Source: Bacillus chungangensis (lineage in GTDB: Bacteria; Bacillota; Bacilli; Bacillales; Bacillaceae_C). From it: a DNA stretch of 64,000 bases. Where the stretch lies: the NCBI RefSeq assembly GCF_030812995.1, contig NZ_JAUSTT010000012.1, positions 62,001-126,000 on the forward strand, read 5' to 3'. The position numbers and the translations under genes were made by a program. Under the pieces are notes generated by a model, which was given only the letters and a program-made list of their open reading frames with translations, was not told the DNA's origin and did no database searches. Below are positions 26,370-35,720 of this stretch, piece after piece (position 1 is the stretch's first letter; every line of letters starts with the position of its first letter).

Positions 26370-26710
26370 TTTATCCCACATCTAACTGGTAGTAAGACCC
26401 CCACCTCAACAATAAGAGGAACGAAGAAGTCTAGGTAGAGGATAACTGAAAGTCAAATGTCCGATTGGTTCGGGCCGACAGGATAAGGAAAGCTCCTTGA
26501 ATCAGCATCGCACGAAGAAAAAGTGCTCTTCTTTTTCGAGGATGTCGGTCACAAAGGCGTTGCAATAGGACAAGGAAAGCTTCGGCAGCGATACATTGCA
26601 CGAAGAAAAGCGGTTTCCTTTTCGAGGACGTTGCGTCCTTAGCCTTTGTTCTACTTTCAATCAGTAGAGGATGAAAGAAAACCCCTACTCATGGAAGTTT
26701 CACTTTATTT
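26370..26710 (+). repeat. Dispersed structured repeat, copy R3 (duplicated module)
   Basis: A 341-bp copy with the same ends as R1 and R5 (TTTATCCCACATCTAACT … GTTTCACTTTAT). The central module AAGGAAAGCT…GCACGAAGAAAA…TTTTCGAGGA occurs twice in tandem, as in R5. An extra weak tail-like trace (GGAAGTTTTACTTTATT) lies at 26830–26846. Confidence 0.85.
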
Positions 26711-26885
26711 CGTAAGTATCTTTATTCAGCAAGGATTCAAAAGACAAGTATCGTTACACCGTATCGAATATTACGTATCCGATATAAACAAATTCGACTT
26801 GCTTTGCTAATATCCTTCTTTTCCACAAGGAAGTTTTACTTTATTGCAATAATAAAAAATGAATATAGGCATTGAAATAATTTCA

Positions 26886-26894
26886 TGCTATAAT
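26886..26894 (+). promoter_or_regulatory. Extended −10 promoter before pxpA
   Basis: TGC followed by TATAAT (26889–26894), an extended −10 element. No good −35 is seen. It lies 73 bases before the structured leader and about 250 before pxpA. Confidence 0.5.
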
Positions 26895-26966
26895 ATTTGA
26901 AACTCAATTTCCTAAATTCGGAACATAATGATAAGTGAATACTTTTTATTGTTTTTAAGAGATAGC

Positions 26967-27055
26967 GGTAAACGGTTACTCAGGGAGCTAATGAGTGTGA
27001 TGTTTTCGTCTAAACTTAACAGGAGCTTCTCTTGTTGGTGGAGAGTGGTTTTACC
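26967..27055 (+). ncRNA. Candidate structured 5' leader of the pxp cluster
   Basis: GGTAAA (26967–26972) pairs with TTTACC (27050–27055), closing an 89-nt region. Inside are a hairpin ACTCA/TGAGT with a 9-nt purine-rich loop and a hairpin ACAGGAG/CTCTTGT. This resembles a multi-helix junction, but it matches no riboswitch class I can name. Ligand and function unknown. Confidence 0.35.
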
Positions 27056-27143
27056 TGTAAAATGCGTTCTGCAAAACTACTTTTATTGCGTCATATTGTT
27101 TTAATGTTAAATAAAAATTTAATCATTACGGGAGGTTTTTTTC

Positions 27144-27923
27144 ATGTATCAAATTGATTTAAATTGTGATTTAGGAGAAAGTTTTGGCGTTTATAAGATA
27201 GGAATGGATGAGGAGATGTTAGATTTAGCAACATCAGTAAACATTGCCTGCGGTTTCCATGCAGGTGATCCAACAGTGATGAGAAAAACTGTTCAACTTG
27301 CTTTAAAGAAAGGGGTTCACATTGGTGCTCATCCTGGTCTTGATGACTTAAAAGGGTTTGGAAGAAGAAATATTCCGATATCTGCAGTAGAAGCGTATGA
27401 TCTTGTGATGTATCAAATTGGTGCTCTCTATGGAATCATCAAAGGGGAAGGGGGAGTAATGCAGCATGTAAAACCGCATGGGGCTTTATATAATATGGCG
27501 GCCAAAAATAAAGAGTTAGCGGAAGCAATCGCCACTGCTGTCTATAAAATAGATGAAAATTTAATATTGTTTGGTTTATCTGGGAGTGAATTGATAAAAG
27601 CTGGAGAAAAATTAGGATTAAAAACAGCACAAGAAGTCTTTGCTGATCGAACGTATCAAAAGGATGGGACATTGACACCGCGCACCGACGCTCATGCACT
27701 TATCGATAAAAGTGAACAAGCAATTCATCAGGTGATTCGAATGGTGAAAGAAGGAAAAGTTCATTCTATACAAGGCGTGGATGTACCTATTAAGGCTGAC
27801 ACGGTTTGTATTCATGGCGATGGACCCTATGCAGTTCATTTTGCCAAGGAAATACGTCAGGCGCTTAAAGATTCCAAAGTAGTTGTACAAGGGATCAGAT
27901 CGAATAGAGTGAAAGGGGACTAA
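27144..27923 (+). CDS. pxpA: 5-oxoprolinase subunit A (PxpA)
   Basis: A 259-residue LamB/YcsF-family protein, the subunit of the three-part PxpABC enzyme that with ATP opens 5-oxo-L-proline to L-glutamate, removing this damaged form of glutamine/glutamate. Family motifs: the start [34 protein letters not shown] (about 32–44), [27 protein letters not shown] and the C-terminal [22 protein letters not shown] is a strong RBS. It is preceded by a structured leader, is followed after three bases by the NRAMP-type transporter, and belongs to one cluster with pxpB and pxpC. Assignment is firm. Confidence 0.93.
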   Translation: MYQIDLNCDLGESFGVYKIGMDEEMLDLATSVNIACGFHAGDPTVMRKTVQLALKKGVHIGAHPGLDDLKGFGRRNIPISAVEAYDLVMYQIGALYGIIKGEGGVMQHVKPHGALYNMAAKNKELAEAIATAVYKIDENLILFGLSGSELIKAGEKLGLKTAQEVFADRTYQKDGTLTPRTDAHALIDKSEQAIHQVIRMVKEGKVHSIQGVDVPIKADTVCIHGDGPYAVHFAKEIRQALKDSKVVVQGIRSNRVKGD

Positions 27924-27926
27924 TAG

Positions 27927-29144
27927 GTGAAATTACAGAAAACATTATTCTCACAATCTACGAAAATGAATTGGTCAATGTTAATGGGGGCTGTTTTTCT
28001 TATGGCAACCTCATCGATTGGCCCCGGGTTTTTAACACAAACAAGTGTGTTTACTGAAACTTTATTAGCTAGTTTTGGATTTGTCATTTTAGTATCCATT
28101 GTATTAGATATTTTTGTACAAACAAATGTTTGGAGAATCATTGTAGCTGCTGAAAAAAGAGGACAAGATATTGCTAACATGGTGTTTCCTGGACTCGGCT
28201 ACATTTTTTCTTTTTTTATCGTAATAGGAGGACTAGCATTTAATATTGGAAACATTGGTGGTGCTGGTCTTGGAATAAACGTATTATTTGGGATTTCTGT
28301 CAAAACAGGAGCGATAATTAGTGCAGGAATTGCCATTTTTATTTTTGTTGTAAAAGAAGCTGGCAAAGTCATGGATCTTTTTATCCAACTTGCAGGGGTA
28401 GTGATGATTGGCTTAACTATCTTTATCGCTTTTAAAACTTCACCTCCGGTTGGAGAAGCAGTAATCAAGACAATTGTACCTGATCAAATTGATATATTAG
28501 CGATCATCACTTTAGTAGGCGGGACAGTCGGGGGGTATATAACGTTTGCAGGGGGACACAGATTATTAGATGCAGGTGTTAAAGGTGTGAATGCAGTTCC
28601 TCAAGCAACAAAAAGCTCAATTTTAGGTATTTTGATCACTTCAATTATGAGAATTGCACTTTTTTTGGCAGTACTTGGTGTCGTATCAAAAGGTTATCAT
28701 TTAGATTCCGATAATCCGGCGGCTTCTGCTTTCCAATTAGCTGCTGGAAATATAGGCTATAAAATTTTTGGTATTGTTATGTGGACGGCAGCTGTTTCTT
28801 CAGTAATTGGTTCTGCATATACGTCCGTATCGTTTATTCGTTCCTTTAGCAGGCGGATAGAAGAGCATCATAAGTGGATTATTATCATGTTTATTGCTGT
28901 CTCAACATTGTCTTTTATCACAATAGGAGAACCAGTAAAGGTGCTTATCTTAGTTGGAGCATTAAATTCTTTGATACTGCCATTTGCGCTTGGTACACTT
29001 CTCATTGCAGCCCATAAGAAAAATATTGTCGGTATGTACAAGCATCCCATTTCCTTAACAATATGTGGCGTATTTGTTGTTATCATTACTATTATTATGG
29101 GTGGGTACACAATCATCAATGAGGCTGCAAAAATATTTTCTTAA
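27927..29144 (+). CDS. NRAMP-family transporter (YcsG-like)
   Basis: A 405-residue membrane protein with about 11 helices, starting at GTG three bases after pxpA. It belongs to the NRAMP superfamily branch that accompanies pxpA (B. subtilis YcsG). Helix 1 has SSIGPGFLTQTSVFTE in place of the DPGN metal motif of true Mn/Fe NRAMP proteins, so metal transport is doubtful. Because the gene is always near 5-oxoprolinase subunits, import of 5-oxoproline or a related compound is a fair inference, not shown by sequence. Other landmarks: GGLAFNIGNIGGAGLGINVLF and TFAGGHRLLDAGVKG. Confidence 0.82.
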   Translation: MKLQKTLFSQSTKMNWSMLMGAVFLMATSSIGPGFLTQTSVFTETLLASFGFVILVSIVLDIFVQTNVWRIIVAAEKRGQDIANMVFPGLGYIFSFFIVIGGLAFNIGNIGGAGLGINVLFGISVKTGAIISAGIAIFIFVVKEAGKVMDLFIQLAGVVMIGLTIFIAFKTSPPVGEAVIKTIVPDQIDILAIITLVGGTVGGYITFAGGHRLLDAGVKGVNAVPQATKSSILGILITSIMRIALFLAVLGVVSKGYHLDSDNPAASAFQLAAGNIGYKIFGIVMWTAAVSSVIGSAYTSVSFIRSFSRRIEEHHKWIIIMFIAVSTLSFITIGEPVKVLILVGALNSLILPFALGTLLIAAHKKNIVGMYKHPISLTICGVFVVIITIIMGGYTIINEAAKIFS

Positions 29145-29295
29145 TATAGAAGAAGTTATTTTTTGACAGTTTAAATCTGTTACAAATGATGTCCACGAAC
29201 CGATCATCCAATTAAATCTAAAAATACATAATAATGAGATTTATTAGAAAAAGGTACTGTTATCACGATGATAAGCTGACCAGATAAAAATCCTC

Positions 29296-29324
29296 TTGTA
29301 TTTTTATGTAAACACATCTATAAT
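29296..29324 (+). promoter_or_regulatory. Putative sigma-A promoter before pxpB
   Basis: TTGTAT (29296–29301), 17-base spacer, TATAAT (29319–29324), 62 bases before the pxpB start. It suggests that pxpB-pxpC and the biotin genes can be transcribed separately from pxpA. Confidence 0.55.
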
Positions 29325-29385
29325 AATTTCATTAGTCCGTTTTTCGGAAAGTATATACCGAAATTTGAAAAAAGGATGTGAATAG

Positions 29386-30144
29386 ATGGATCGACTACAT
29401 GTAGAAGAGCAAATATCCTTTTCATGTGAGCAACTAGGGGATACTGCGATCATCATCCAATTTGGTTCGGAAATAACTCCGGAAATTCATGAAAAAGTGA
29501 AAGCATTTACCAATGCTTTAGAAGAAAACCCGTTTTATGGATTTATCGAATGTGTTCCAGCATTTACGAGTGTAACAGTCTATTATGACCCGTTTTTAGT
29601 TTTTCAAAATAGGAAATTGTCTGACGGCGCTACTAATATTGAGTCCGTCAGTCAACTAATTTCCTCTTATTTGAAAGGGGTTACAAAGAAACTTTTATTG
29701 GAAGAAGTAAATCAATCACGCAAGATTGAAATTCCTGTTTGTTACGGTGGAGAATATGGACCAGATTTAGAAGCAGTCGCAAGCTATCATGATCTTACGG
29801 TTAATGAAGTGATTAAAATCCATTCAGAGAAAGAATATGTCGTTTATATGATTGGTTTTGCTCCTGGTTTTCCATATTTAGGTGGAATGTCAGAAAAGAT
29901 CGCAACTCCTCGTAAATCAACACCGAGACTCACTATTCCTGAAGGAGCAGTTGGCATTGCTGGTAAGCAAACAGGGATTTATCCAATCTCTACTCCAGGT
30001 GGATGGCAGATTATCGGACGTACACCGTATTCTCTTTTTAACACTAGCAAGTATCCTCCTAGTCTTTTACAATCTGGAGATGTGATTAAGTTTGTCCCGA
30101 TTACGATTACTGAGTATGAAAAGTATAAGGAGACAAGTGTATGA
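29386..30144 (+). CDS. pxpB: 5-oxoprolinase subunit B (PxpB/KipI)
   Basis: A 252-residue subunit of 5-oxoprolinase, homologous to the N-terminal half of allophanate hydrolase-2 proteins and to B. subtilis KipI, first known as an inhibitor of sporulation kinase KinA. Conserved stretches: GDTAIIIQFGSEI at the N-terminus, IPVCYGGEYGPDLEAVA, YVVYMIGFAPGFPYLGGM (about 165–180), TPRLTIPEGAVGIAGKQTGIYPISTPGGWQIIGRTP and LLQSGDVIKFVPI. It overlaps pxpC by four bases (ATGA), so the two are translated together. Confidence 0.93.
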   Translation: MDRLHVEEQISFSCEQLGDTAIIIQFGSEITPEIHEKVKAFTNALEENPFYGFIECVPAFTSVTVYYDPFLVFQNRKLSDGATNIESVSQLISSYLKGVTKKLLLEEVNQSRKIEIPVCYGGEYGPDLEAVASYHDLTVNEVIKIHSEKEYVVYMIGFAPGFPYLGGMSEKIATPRKSTPRLTIPEGAVGIAGKQTGIYPISTPGGWQIIGRTPYSLFNTSKYPPSLLQSGDVIKFVPITITEYEKYKETSV

Positions 30145-31151
30145 GTATAAAAGTCATTCATCCTGGTTTTCTAACAACCATACAAGACTTAGGAAGATAT
30201 GGGTTTCAAAAATATGGTGTTTCGGTAAGCGGTGCAATGGATCCTATTTCTCTGCGTATTGCTAACCTTTTAGTAGGCAACGAGGAAGGTGAAGGTGCTC
30301 TTGAAATAACATTAATGGGCCCTTCGTTGACAGTAGAGAGAGAGATGATGATTGCGATTACTGGTGCAGACTTATTGCCGACAATTGACGAAAAAAAAGT
30401 TCCAATGTGGCGTCCTGTATTGATAAAAAAAGGAAGTACGTTAAAATTTAATGCTTGCAAAATTGGATGTCGGGCCTATCTTGCTGTTGCAGGAGGTTTT
30501 CAAGTTTCAAAAGTAATGAATAGTAAAAGCACATTTGAACGAGGAGCTTTTGGAGGATATCATGGCAGAAAATTGCAAAATGGAGATATTCTCGAAGTGA
30601 ATGAGATATCAGAGCAAGTAAAAACCATGATGGAACGAGTAGAAAGGGAAAGTGCTAGTTCTTTATTCTTTCCGATGCCTTGGTATGTGCAGCCGGAATT
30701 ATTCTTTTCTTTTAAAAAACACGCTCCGGTTCGAGTCATGCGTGGTGAGCATTTTGATCAATTGACACTATCAAGTCAAAGTAATTTTTTTAAGCATGAT
30801 TTTAGCATTTCTTCAAGATCGGATCGGATGGGATATAGACTTTCTGGTTCAAAAATATCATTAAAGGAACCAATAGAACTGCTTTCAGAAGCGGTCTCGT
30901 TAGGAACGATTCAATTACCGCCTGATGGTAATCCTATTATGCTTCTGGCAGATCGTCAAACGACAGGGGGATACCCAAGAATCGCTCATGTAGCAACGGT
31001 AGATATTCCAGTAGTAGCGCAAAGAATGCCTGGAGATAAGATACATTTTAAAGAAATAACTTATGAGCAGGCCCAAAAGCTTTATATAGAGCGAGAACAA
31101 CAATTAGAAGAATTAAAGATAGGTATTCACTTTAAAATGCAAGAAGGATGA
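30141..31151 (+). CDS. pxpC: 5-oxoprolinase subunit C (PxpC/KipA)
   Basis: A 336-residue subunit that completes PxpABC; in B. subtilis its counterpart KipA antagonises KipI. Family motifs: VIHPGFLTTIQDLGRYGFQKYGVSVSGAMD at the N-terminus, NEEGEGALEITLMGPSL, AYLAVAGGF, RSDRMGYRLSG, SEAVSLGTIQLPPDGNPIML and DRQTTGGYPRIAHV (about 270–285). Start ATG lies within the end of pxpB. A short gap with GGAGGGAG leads to the biotin carrier gene, so all four downstream genes look like one transcript. Confidence 0.93.
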   Translation: MSIKVIHPGFLTTIQDLGRYGFQKYGVSVSGAMDPISLRIANLLVGNEEGEGALEITLMGPSLTVEREMMIAITGADLLPTIDEKKVPMWRPVLIKKGSTLKFNACKIGCRAYLAVAGGFQVSKVMNSKSTFERGAFGGYHGRKLQNGDILEVNEISEQVKTMMERVERESASSLFFPMPWYVQPELFFSFKKHAPVRVMRGEHFDQLTLSSQSNFFKHDFSISSRSDRMGYRLSGSKISLKEPIELLSEAVSLGTIQLPPDGNPIMLLADRQTTGGYPRIAHVATVDIPVVAQRMPGDKIHFKEITYEQAQKLYIEREQQLEELKIGIHFKMQEG

Positions 31152-31182
31152 ACAGATTTTGTGGAGGGAGAAGAAAATTTTT

Positions 31183-31671
31183 ATGATAAATTTTAAAGAA
31201 ATGAAAGAAATGATGGAAATATTTGATCGCTCTTCGATTTTTAAATTGAAAGTGAAAGATGGAAGCAACTGCTTTATGCTTGAGAAAGAACAGTCGCAAT
31301 CCCAGCAAAAAAGAGAAGAACAACCTAGACAAGAAAGTATGGAAGACGATCCTTTTTTGTCTATCAATGAGGCATCCATAGAAACGAAAGAAATACAAAA
31401 TGAATCAGGGGAGTATCAAGTAATAGCTCCGATGGTAGGTACATTTTACTCTCGTTCTCATCCAGATTCGAATCCATTTGTTCAAGTTGGCACGGAAGTA
31501 AAAACAGGTGAAGTCCTTTGTGTTTTAGAAGCAATGAAATTATTTAATGAAATACAAGCAGAAGTGAGTGGGGAAATAATAGAAATATATGTGAAAGATG
31601 GGCAATTGGTAGAGTATGGACAGCCAATATTCAACATTCAAAGAACACTTTCAAATCATAACGGCAACTAG
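31183..31671 (+). CDS. Biotin carboxyl carrier protein (AccB paralogue)
   Basis: A 162-residue biotin carrier. The N-terminal half is a charged, Gln/Glu-rich linker ([20 protein letters not shown]). The C-terminal 75 residues are the biotinyl domain with [22 protein letters not shown] and the biotinylation motif EAMKLFNE, whose Lys is at about residue 119. It normally accepts carboxyl from biotin carboxylase. ATG at 31183 follows GGAGGGAG by 12 bases; a TTG at 31159 would add eight residues. A housekeeping accB would be elsewhere with accC next to nusB, so this is likely a second, dedicated copy for the 5-oxoproline cluster. Its carboxyl-acceptor partner is not visible. Confidence 0.87.
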   Translation: MINFKEMKEMMEIFDRSSIFKLKVKDGSNCFMLEKEQSQSQQKREEQPRQESMEDDPFLSINEASIETKEIQNESGEYQVIAPMVGTFYSRSHPDSNPFVQVGTEVKTGEVLCVLEAMKLFNEIQAEVSGEIIEIYVKDGQLVEYGQPIFNIQRTLSNHNGN

Positions 31672-31691
31672 ATCTTAAAAGGGGGAGTGAA

Positions 31692-33044
31692 ATGTTTAAT
31701 AAAGTATTAATTGCCAACCGCGGTGAAATTGCTGTTAGAATTATTCGTGCATGCAAGGAAATGGAAATTAAAACGGTAGCAGTTTATTCTAAAGCAGACA
31801 AGGAAGCGATGCATGTTAAATTGGCAGACGAAGCATATTGTATTGGTCCATCAACTGCTAAGGATAGTTATTTACATATTCCTTCTATTATGGCTGCAGC
31901 AATTGCTGCAAAAGTGGATGCTATTCATCCTGGCTACGGTTTTCTAGCTGAAAATCCTGATTTTGCTGAAATTTGCAGCAAGTGCAATATTACCTTTATA
32001 GGACCTAATCCAGCATCGATTTATCAAATGGGTGAAAAAGCAACAGCAAGAGAAACAATGAAGAGAGCAGGAATACCTATAGTCCCTGGAACTGATGGCC
32101 TAATTAACAATATGGACGAAGCAATGATCATTGCAAAAAAGATAGGATATCCGGTTATTGTAAAAGCGACAGCTGGAGGAGGAGGAAAGGGGATGCGGCT
32201 AGCCTATAACAAGGATGAGCTGCAAAAAGCAATTCGCCATGCTAAAACAGAAGCTGAAACAGCTTTTGGGAACGCTGGTGTTTATCTAGAAAAATACATA
32301 GAAGAGCCTCGTCATATAGAGGTGCAAATTATTGCAGACCGACATGGAAATATTGTTCATCTTGGAGAGCGTGACTGCTCCATTCAAAGAAGGCATCAGA
32401 AACTTATTGAGGAAGCGCCTTCCCCTAAAATGACAGAAGCATTGCGGCTAGAGATGGGAGAAGTTGCTGTGAGAGCAGCAAAAGCTGTCCATTATGATAG
32501 TGTCGGAACAGTTGAGTTTTTATTGGATAAATTTGATCATTTTTATTTTATGGAAATGAATACACGGATTCAAGTTGAGCACCCGGTAACTGAACTTGTC
32601 ACTGGGTTAGATTTGATAAAAGAACAAATTTCCATTGCAGCTGGCTATCCACTTCGCTTGCAGCAAGAAGACATAAAAATGAGTGGTTGGGCTATAGAAT
32701 GCAGAATCAATGCTGAAGACCCGACTAAAAATTTTATCCCTTCTCCTGGAAAAGTGGAAGTGTATCAACCTCCAGGTGGTTTTGGCATTAGAATAGACAG
32801 TGCTGTTTATGCAGGGTACGAGATCCCCCCTTTCTATGATTCAATGATAGCAAAGGTAATTGTTTTGGGTAAGGATCGTCATGAAGCAATACAAAAAATG
32901 AAGCAAGCACTTCGAGAATTTTGTATTTCTGGTATAAAAACGACAACCCCCTTTCATCTAAAGCTATTAGAGCATGAACAATTTGTAAAAGGAGACTTCC
33001 ATACAAAATTTTTAGAAAATATATCAATTACTTTAGATGATTAA
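31692..33044 (+). CDS. Biotin carboxylase (AccC paralogue)
   Basis: A 450-residue ATP-grasp enzyme that carboxylates biotin on the carrier protein using ATP and bicarbonate. Landmarks: [39 protein letters not shown], the glycine-rich ATP lid [13 protein letters not shown] (about 160–172), [36 protein letters not shown], and [14 protein letters not shown] (about 292–305) with catalytic Glu and Arg. It ends in the terminator at 33189. There is no carboxyltransferase subunit in the cluster, which suggests either sharing with acetyl-CoA carboxylase or a role tied to PxpBC. Confidence 0.92.
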   Translation: MFNKVLIANRGEIAVRIIRACKEMEIKTVAVYSKADKEAMHVKLADEAYCIGPSTAKDSYLHIPSIMAAAIAAKVDAIHPGYGFLAENPDFAEICSKCNITFIGPNPASIYQMGEKATARETMKRAGIPIVPGTDGLINNMDEAMIIAKKIGYPVIVKATAGGGGKGMRLAYNKDELQKAIRHAKTEAETAFGNAGVYLEKYIEEPRHIEVQIIADRHGNIVHLGERDCSIQRRHQKLIEEAPSPKMTEALRLEMGEVAVRAAKAVHYDSVGTVEFLLDKFDHFYFMEMNTRIQVEHPVTELVTGLDLIKEQISIAAGYPLRLQQEDIKMSGWAIECRINAEDPTKNFIPSPGKVEVYQPPGGFGIRIDSAVYAGYEIPPFYDSMIAKVIVLGKDRHEAIQKMKQALREFCISGIKTTTPFHLKLLEHEQFVKGDFHTKFLENISITLDD

Positions 33045-33051
33045 GTATTTT

Positions 33052-33160
33052 CTTTAGGGGCAGGGACTGCCCTTATAGCATAGCTAACAAAAGTATCTAG
33101 TGCCTAAGAAGCTCCCGCTTCAATCAAAATCGCAAGGTCGATAAGTGGTGAGTAGTTCAA
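33052..33160 (+). mobile_element. IS605-type right-end hairpin relic
   Basis: Same design and much the same sequence as the complement of 5493–5612: an AGGGGCAGGGACTGCCC hairpin, CTAACAAAAGTATCTAGT, then GAAGCTCCCGCTTCAATC…ATAAGTGGTGAGTAGTTCAA. The inner GRTC/GCAA/GGTC hairpin is partly decayed (AATCGCAAGGTC). No transposase or TnpB is next to it. Confidence 0.5.
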
Positions 33161-33188
33161 GTGGAGACAAAAAGATTTTATCATACCT

Positions 33189-33230
33189 GACCTTTTTCGA
33201 TAAATGAGATAATCGAAAAAGGTCGTTTTA
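33189..33230 (+). terminator. Terminator of the pxp–biotin cluster
   Basis: GACCTTTTTCGAT (33189–33201) pairs exactly with ATCGAAAAAGGTC (33212–33224), followed by GTTTTATTTTT. Confidence 0.85.
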
Positions 33231-33354
33231 TTTTTATCTAAAAAAGATCTTTCTTTTAGAATGTCTATTTCAACTTTTTTTCTTATCCAGTATTCACAGA
33301 ATCTATCTATAAAGAATTAAAGCTTTAATCGTGCATTTTTACCAATCTAGTACC

Positions 33355-34116
33355 CTAATTATTCACGTTAAATCCAAGGTTTTGTGATATTTCTGTTGCT
33401 GCAGTCTTTACTTTTTCAATATATTGAGGCAAATTTTCTTTTTGGAAATGAAGATCGATACTTGCTATACTAAGGCCTGCTATTACTTCGCCTTTATAGT
33501 TAAAAATAGGAGCAGCTACTGAAGTAGTATGGTTTTCAAGTTCGGAATGACTAATCGTATATCCATTTCTTCTTGCCGTTTTTAATATTTCCTGCAATTT
33601 ATTTTTATCCGTAATGGTTCCTGCTGCCAACGGCTTTAATTCTGTCGTTTCTAGATAATGATCAATCTCTTTGTCTGATAAATAAGCAAGAATAATTCGT
33701 GAACAAGCTCCAGCATATAGAGGAGATCTCCTGCCTATGGCAGTATAAAGCCTAACAGGTTCATTTGTATCAAGTTTTTCAATATAAATCGCTTCATTCC
33801 CATCTCGAATAATCAAATTAATTGCTTTCCCAACATTGTTTTGAAGCGTTTCCATAATAGGGAGTGCGATTTGTCTAATATCTAGCCGTTCTGCTACTAA
33901 ATGACCGAATTGTAAAAAGGAAAGTCCTAGTGAATACTTACCGGTTTCATCTTTTTGAAGAAATCCCATCTCTTCAAGAGAACCGATCATTCTATAAACG
34001 GATGTTTTTGGTATTCCAGAAACTTGAACTATTTCGTTAAAACTTAACTTTGAATAGGTTAAAAATAGATTTAATACGTCCATTGATTTGACGACGGTTT
34101 TATTTTTGTTTTGCAT
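33355..34116 (-). CDS. IclR-family transcriptional regulator
   Basis: A 253-residue regulator. The N-terminal winged helix–turn–helix (residues 8–65) has SMDVLNLFLTYSKLSFNEIV and IPKTSVYRMIGSLEEMGFLQK. The C-terminal ligand-binding GAF-like domain has YSLGLSFLQFGH, ACSRIILAYLSDKEID, TISHSELENHTTSVAAPIFNYKGEVIAGLSI. It is convergent with the pxp–biotin cluster. B. subtilis has KipR, also an IclR repressor, beside kipI and kipA, so this is probably the cluster's regulator, responding to a small acid such as 5-oxoproline (inference). RBS AAAGGAGAT precedes the ATG. Confidence 0.85.
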   Translation of the reverse strand: MQNKNKTVVKSMDVLNLFLTYSKLSFNEIVQVSGIPKTSVYRMIGSLEEMGFLQKDETGKYSLGLSFLQFGHLVAERLDIRQIALPIMETLQNNVGKAINLIIRDGNEAIYIEKLDTNEPVRLYTAIGRRSPLYAGACSRIILAYLSDKEIDHYLETTELKPLAAGTITDKNKLQEILKTARRNGYTISHSELENHTTSVAAPIFNYKGEVIAGLSIASIDLHFQKENLPQYIEKVKTAATEISQNLGFNVNN

Positions 34117-34799
34117 TTAGTATCTCCTTTTTAAAGTAATGAACATTAAAATATGCTAGAAAGAGCACTTATACAAAAAATCCGATAAGTTAAAAAAGAG
34201 GTCTGCAATAATTGAAGTTACAGTGATTAGAAAAGCCTTTGTTATAAAAGGATAAACGAATTTGAATGCTCATCCTTTGTTTGGTATGCTACAAGACTTT
34301 TTCAAACAGTTTGAAAAAAGCTAGTTACTGTTGAGAAGCGAAGGTAAGCGTTCTTAATCATATCATATCATGAATAAATGAATAAGTGGTTTTTATCACT
34401 AGTCTTTTGAAAGAATTGAAGAAGTCTACATTTTTTCTTGAATTGGACGTTTTCAGTAGGAATGATATTTTTTAAAAAAAGAAAATCGCTCGATGTAATG
34501 TTACAATGGTAACTGTTTGCGGCTTTTTTCATTTCAGCGATCAGGAAGGAGAGTTGTCTATTGAACAATGGGGTCAGCTCTTTACTATTATGTTTTTCGC
34601 TATTAAAAGCAGCCAATTGAAATGTTTGTTGTTTTAAGGAAAAATGGCGTGCTCGCAATGATCTTATCAAGGTTTAAAATGAATGGACACAATTTTAGAG
34701 AAGTTGATATGAATAAACGAACGATCAGCAATAAAATTTGTATCATTCATTTCAACAATAAGATAGATGTAATCAATGATGTGAATGGAGAAATAGTCA
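34117..34799. other. Long intergenic stretch, nothing recognised
   Basis: 683 bases between the IclR gene and the secreted nuclease. A minus-strand frame at 34368–34670 is open but starts with TTG, has no RBS and no recognisable family, so it is not called. No repeat family member was found here. Confidence 0.4.
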
Positions 34800-35561
34800 A
34801 TGAAAAAGTTGTTCATGTTGATCATGGTTAGTATGATCATGATCACAGGATGTGGGATTAATAATACGATACAAGTGGTAAATGAAAAAGCAGAGACTGT
34901 TCATTTAGGCTTAAAAGAAAAAGAGCTGCAGCAAGACATATCTGGTATTCCTGCTAAAGTGGTTAATGTAGTGGATGGGGACACAATCGATGTGATGATG
35001 AATGGCAAAAAAGAGCGGGTTCGTTTCATTCTCGTTGATACGCCAGAAACGAAGCATCCTCAGATGGGTGTTCAGCCATTTGGAGAAGAGGCATCCAATT
35101 TTACAAAGGAACAGTTACTTGGTCAAGACATCATTTTGGAATTGGATGTAGCCGAGCGCGATCGTTATGGAAGGCTACTCGCTTATATTTGGCTAAACGG
35201 GAAGCATTTTAATGAGATTCTAATAGAACGAGGATTGGCTCGTGTCGCAGTATTTCCACCTAACACAAAATATGTTGATAGATTTCGAGAGATTCAACAA
35301 ACTGCTCAAGAACAAGCAATTGGCATTTGGTCGATCGAAAATTATGTCGAAGAAAAAGGTTTTAACAAAGAAAAAATAAAAAAGAATCAATCATTAAAAG
35401 AAGCGAAAAGCGGCTGCAAGATAAAGGGGAATATTTCAAGTTCAGGGGAAATGATTTATCATATGCCTGGAGGTGTCTATTATGATCGAACAAATCCAGA
35501 AGAATGGTTTTGTTCGAAAGAGGAGGCCGAAAAAGCGGGATATCGTGCGTCAAAAAGATAA
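34800..35561 (+). CDS. Thermonuclease-family lipoprotein
   Basis: A 253-residue secreted nuclease. A lipoprotein signal peptide ([14 protein letters not shown] with Cys at residue 18) anchors it outside the membrane. The staphylococcal-nuclease domain (about 50–180) has [23 protein letters not shown] (the Ca2+/Arg active-site region), [16 protein letters not shown] and [20 protein letters not shown]. It would cleave DNA or RNA with Ca2+. The C-terminus (about 205–253) is a separate two-Cys module, [20 protein letters not shown]…[15 protein letters not shown] remnant of a second copy of this module lies at 5247–5399. GGAG is 10 bases before the ATG. Assignment is firm; biological role may be nutrient scavenging. 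Confidence 0.9.
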   Translation: MKKLFMLIMVSMIMITGCGINNTIQVVNEKAETVHLGLKEKELQQDISGIPAKVVNVVDGDTIDVMMNGKKERVRFILVDTPETKHPQMGVQPFGEEASNFTKEQLLGQDIILELDVAERDRYGRLLAYIWLNGKHFNEILIERGLARVAVFPPNTKYVDRFREIQQTAQEQAIGIWSIENYVEEKGFNKEKIKKNQSLKEAKSGCKIKGNISSSGEMIYHMPGGVYYDRTNPEEWFCSKEEAEKAGYRASKR

Positions 35562-35595
35562 TGCATAAAAAAAGCATACATCTACATAACTTGGT

Positions 35596-35720
35596 CTTTT
35601 AACTAGCAAGTCAAGCCCATTACCTCAAGTGTTACTAGAATTTAGTTAGAGGACAACAGAAAGTCAAAAGCCCGATTTGTTCGGGCTTTTGTTCTGCTTC
35701 TTAATCGAGTGGGGAATACT
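35596..35720 (+). repeat. Degenerate copy of the dispersed repeat (R6)
   Basis: Recognisable blocks in the usual order: AACTAGCAAGTCAAG, GAGGACAACAGAAAGTCAAA, a hairpin AAAAGCCCGATTTGTTCGGG + CTTTT, TTGTTCTGCTTCTTA and GAGTGGGGAA. The middle modules and tail are missing. The AAAAGCCCGA/TCGGGCTTTT hairpin could serve as terminator for the nuclease gene. Confidence 0.55.

Noticed and set aside
34368-34670. 100-codon minus-strand open frame between the IclR and nuclease genes
   Set aside because: TTG start without RBS, unusual composition and no recognisable motif.
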